Source: a bacterium
GTDB taxonomy: Bacteria > JAMORN01
Length of the DNA stretch: 7,457 nucleotides
NCBI GenBank assembly: GCA_027063545.1
Contig: JAMORN010000132.1
Location: forward strand, 1 to 7,457
Direction of reading: 5' to 3'
How positions within the stretch are numbered: position 1 is the stretch's first letter; each line of letters begins with the position of its first letter. Of this stretch, positions 6,772 to 7,457 are shown piece after piece. The notes under the pieces were generated by a model that saw only the letters and a program-made list of their open reading frames with translations, was not told the origin of the DNA and did not search any database. A program made the translations under genes and the position numbers.

Positions 6772-7158
6772 TTAGTCTAAGTTAAATTCTTTCTTTAAAA
6801 TATTTGCAATTCTAGGAGAAATATTTTCTAAAAATTCAATAATTTCATTTTTTGTATATATAATAATCTTTACCTTTTCTTCCTTTAATATATCAGGATT
6901 TTTATGGGATTCAAAGTTTTCCTGAGCTTCCTTTATCATTTTAAATGTTTTTTCATGCATTGATATAAGAAACTTTTGAGATTCTTTAATAACTTTGTCT
7001 TTATCTTCTATTTCATCTATGTATTCATTAAGCAATTCTATAACTCTTTTAGAGAAAATTTTTATATGTTTATTTAAATGATAATCATCTAAATCTTCAA
7101 GTTGAACTTCTTGAATTAAATTATTTATTGCTTTTTTTATATCATGTTCCGTATTCAT
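6772..7158 (-). CDS. Small helical protein of unknown function
   Basis: A 128-residue soluble protein that I do not recognise. It is strongly charged and predicted helical throughout: an acidic N-terminal section (QEVQLEDLDDYHLNKH, residues 17-32), a central heptad-like stretch rich in Lys and Glu (VIKESQKFLISMHEKTFKMI, 56-75) and a C-terminal amphipathic segment ending IANILKKEFNLD. There is no signal peptide, membrane segment, Cys or metal motif, and no DNA-binding helix-turn-helix is obvious. It is probably a real gene: it has a strong AAGGAA Shine-Dalgarno 7 nt before the ATG, a candidate promoter, and Lys/Glu/Ile-rich composition like its neighbours. It lies 16 bp before the exported TPR gene and is likely co-transcribed with it and the glycosyltransferase. 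A coiled-coil adaptor or regulator is possible, but that is a guess. Confidence 0.7.
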   Translation of the reverse strand: MNTEHDIKKAINNLIQEVQLEDLDDYHLNKHIKIFSKRVIELLNEYIDEIEDKDKVIKESQKFLISMHEKTFKMIKEAQENFESHKNPDILKEEKVKIIIYTKNEIIEFLENISPRIANILKKEFNLD

Positions 7159-7165
7159 ACGTTTC

Positions 7166-7171
7166 TTCCTT
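7166..7171 (-). promoter_or_regulatory. Shine-Dalgarno of the small helical protein gene
   Basis: AAGGAA on the minus strand stands 7 nt before the ATG at 7158-7156, which fixes that start. It is one of only two clear ribosome-binding sites in this window. Confidence 0.75.
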
Positions 7172-7181
7172 GTTTTCTATT

Positions 7182-7210
7182 ATTATATAAAAAAAATATA
7201 ATTTATTCAA
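7182..7210 (-). promoter_or_regulatory. Candidate sigma70-type promoter for the three-gene helical protein / TPR / glycosyltransferase unit
   Basis: On the minus strand TTGAAT (7210-7205, 4 of 6 to the -35 consensus) is followed after exactly 17 bp by TATAAT (7187-7182, 6 of 6). Transcription would begin near 7175, leaving a leader of roughly 17 bases that contains the AAGGAA ribosome-binding site. The -35 overlaps the last codons and stop of the preceding gene. This is the best promoter-like match in the window, but the AT-rich background keeps confidence moderate. It suggests the small helical protein, the exported TPR protein and the glycosyltransferase are expressed together, separately from the gene at the right edge. 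Confidence 0.45.
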
Positions 7211-7457
7211 TAATTATTTTAAATCTATTTTTATCTACCCTATCGGCTTTTACAGCTTTTAGATATAATATATATATTCCTTTTCCCAATATTTTGTTTA
7301 TAGATAAATCACTATTTTTAATCTCTAAGCTATTTTGTCCTAATTTTAAAGAATTTTTGTATAATTTTTTATCGAATATTTTTTTTCCTTTACTATTATA
7401 TAGATATATATCAACATGATCGGGTATTTCAGTTAGAGAGAAAAATACTTTAATAGG
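7203..7457 (-). CDS. C-terminal end of a probable secreted protein (sorting-type or FlgD-Ig-like domain; 5' end outside window)
   Basis: An open frame of 84 codons enters from the right edge and ends with TAA at 7205-7203. It resembles the beta-sandwich C-terminal domains of exported proteins, either Por/type IX sorting-like or FlgD Ig-like. HVDIYLYNSKGKKIFDKKL (residues 14-32) corresponds to the typical VxIxIYNxxGxxV block. It is followed by LKLGQNSLEI (38-47) and then LGKGIYILYLKA (57-68), matching the LxxGxYxxxL strand, with a final strand NRFKIIIE at the very end. The main body and the signal peptide are outside the window, so no function can be given. The stop falls 44 bp before the next gene's ATG. 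It could also be another carbohydrate-binding or adhesin-type tail. The reading frame is confident; the domain name is moderately so. Confidence 0.7.
   Translation of the reverse strand, partial: PIKVFFSLTEIPDHVDIYLYNSKGKKIFDKKLYKNSLKLGQNSLEIKNSDLSINKILGKGIYILYLKAVKADRVDKNRFKIIIE

Noticed and set aside
7182-7202. Seven-bp inverted repeat (ATTATAT / ATATAAT) after the stop of the right-edge gene, as a terminator
   Set aside because: It is made only of A-T pairs and would be very unstable. The same bases are better explained as the -10 region of the next gene.
7144-7419. Plus-strand open frame of 91 codons near the right edge
   Set aside because: It is the complement of the C-terminal domain of the secreted-type protein and of the small gene's start. 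Its hydrophobic look comes from reading Lys/Asn-rich sequence backwards.
1-7457. Possible reassignment of TGA, because every visible stop codon is TAA or TAG
   Set aside because: All the complete genes read through without any in-frame TGA, and Trp at conserved positions is encoded by TGG. Absence of TGA stops in nine genes is expected at this base composition.

Overview
This window comes from a very AT-rich bacterium (GC roughly one quarter, judged by eye and not counted). It is densely packed, uses the standard genetic code and favours A/T-ending codons (AGA for Arg, ATA for Ile). The genes are those of a free-living or at least biosynthetically capable cell: two shikimate-pathway enzymes and two RNA-modification enzymes. 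At the right edge is the end of a probably secreted protein whose last 84 residues look like the beta-sandwich / sorting-type C-terminal domains common in Bacteroidetes-related and several uncultured phyla. That points loosely to an uncultured or little-studied diderm lineage, but nothing here fixes the phylum.

Layout from left to right. The 3' end of miaA (+, tRNA isopentenylation) runs into the window and overlaps, tail to tail by 50 bp, a gene for a metallo-beta-lactamase-fold hydrolase (-). Upstream of that hydrolase are a (GA)8 tract in the ribosome-binding position and a short AT-rich gap. Next come aroC and aroE (-), which are translationally coupled, with 2 bp between the aroE stop and the aroC start. 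A 42-bp divergent gap separates aroE from an RluA-family pseudouridine synthase gene (+). That gene overlaps, again tail to tail, by 25 bp with a glycosyltransferase gene (-) carrying a helical, TPR-like C-terminal extension. The glycosyltransferase start overlaps by 8 bp the end of a gene for an exported TPR protein (-). Before that gene lies a small helical protein of unknown function (-), which has its own plausible promoter and a good Shine-Dalgarno. The right edge holds the C-terminal end of the secreted-type protein (-).

Functionally, aroE and aroC form a small aromatic-precursor operon (dehydroshikimate to shikimate; EPSP to chorismate). The glycosyltransferase and exported TPR protein look like a co-translated cell-surface pair, possibly with the small helical protein. 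miaA and the RluA-family gene are housekeeping RNA-modification genes. No rRNA, tRNA, CRISPR array, transposon, integrase, toxin-antitoxin pair or recognisable defence system was found. There is no intergenic stretch above about 110 bp, and I do not see a convincing novel multi-gene system. The most unusual local feature is the GA microsatellite that sits as the ribosome-binding site of the metallo-hydrolase and creates an out-of-frame upstream ATG.
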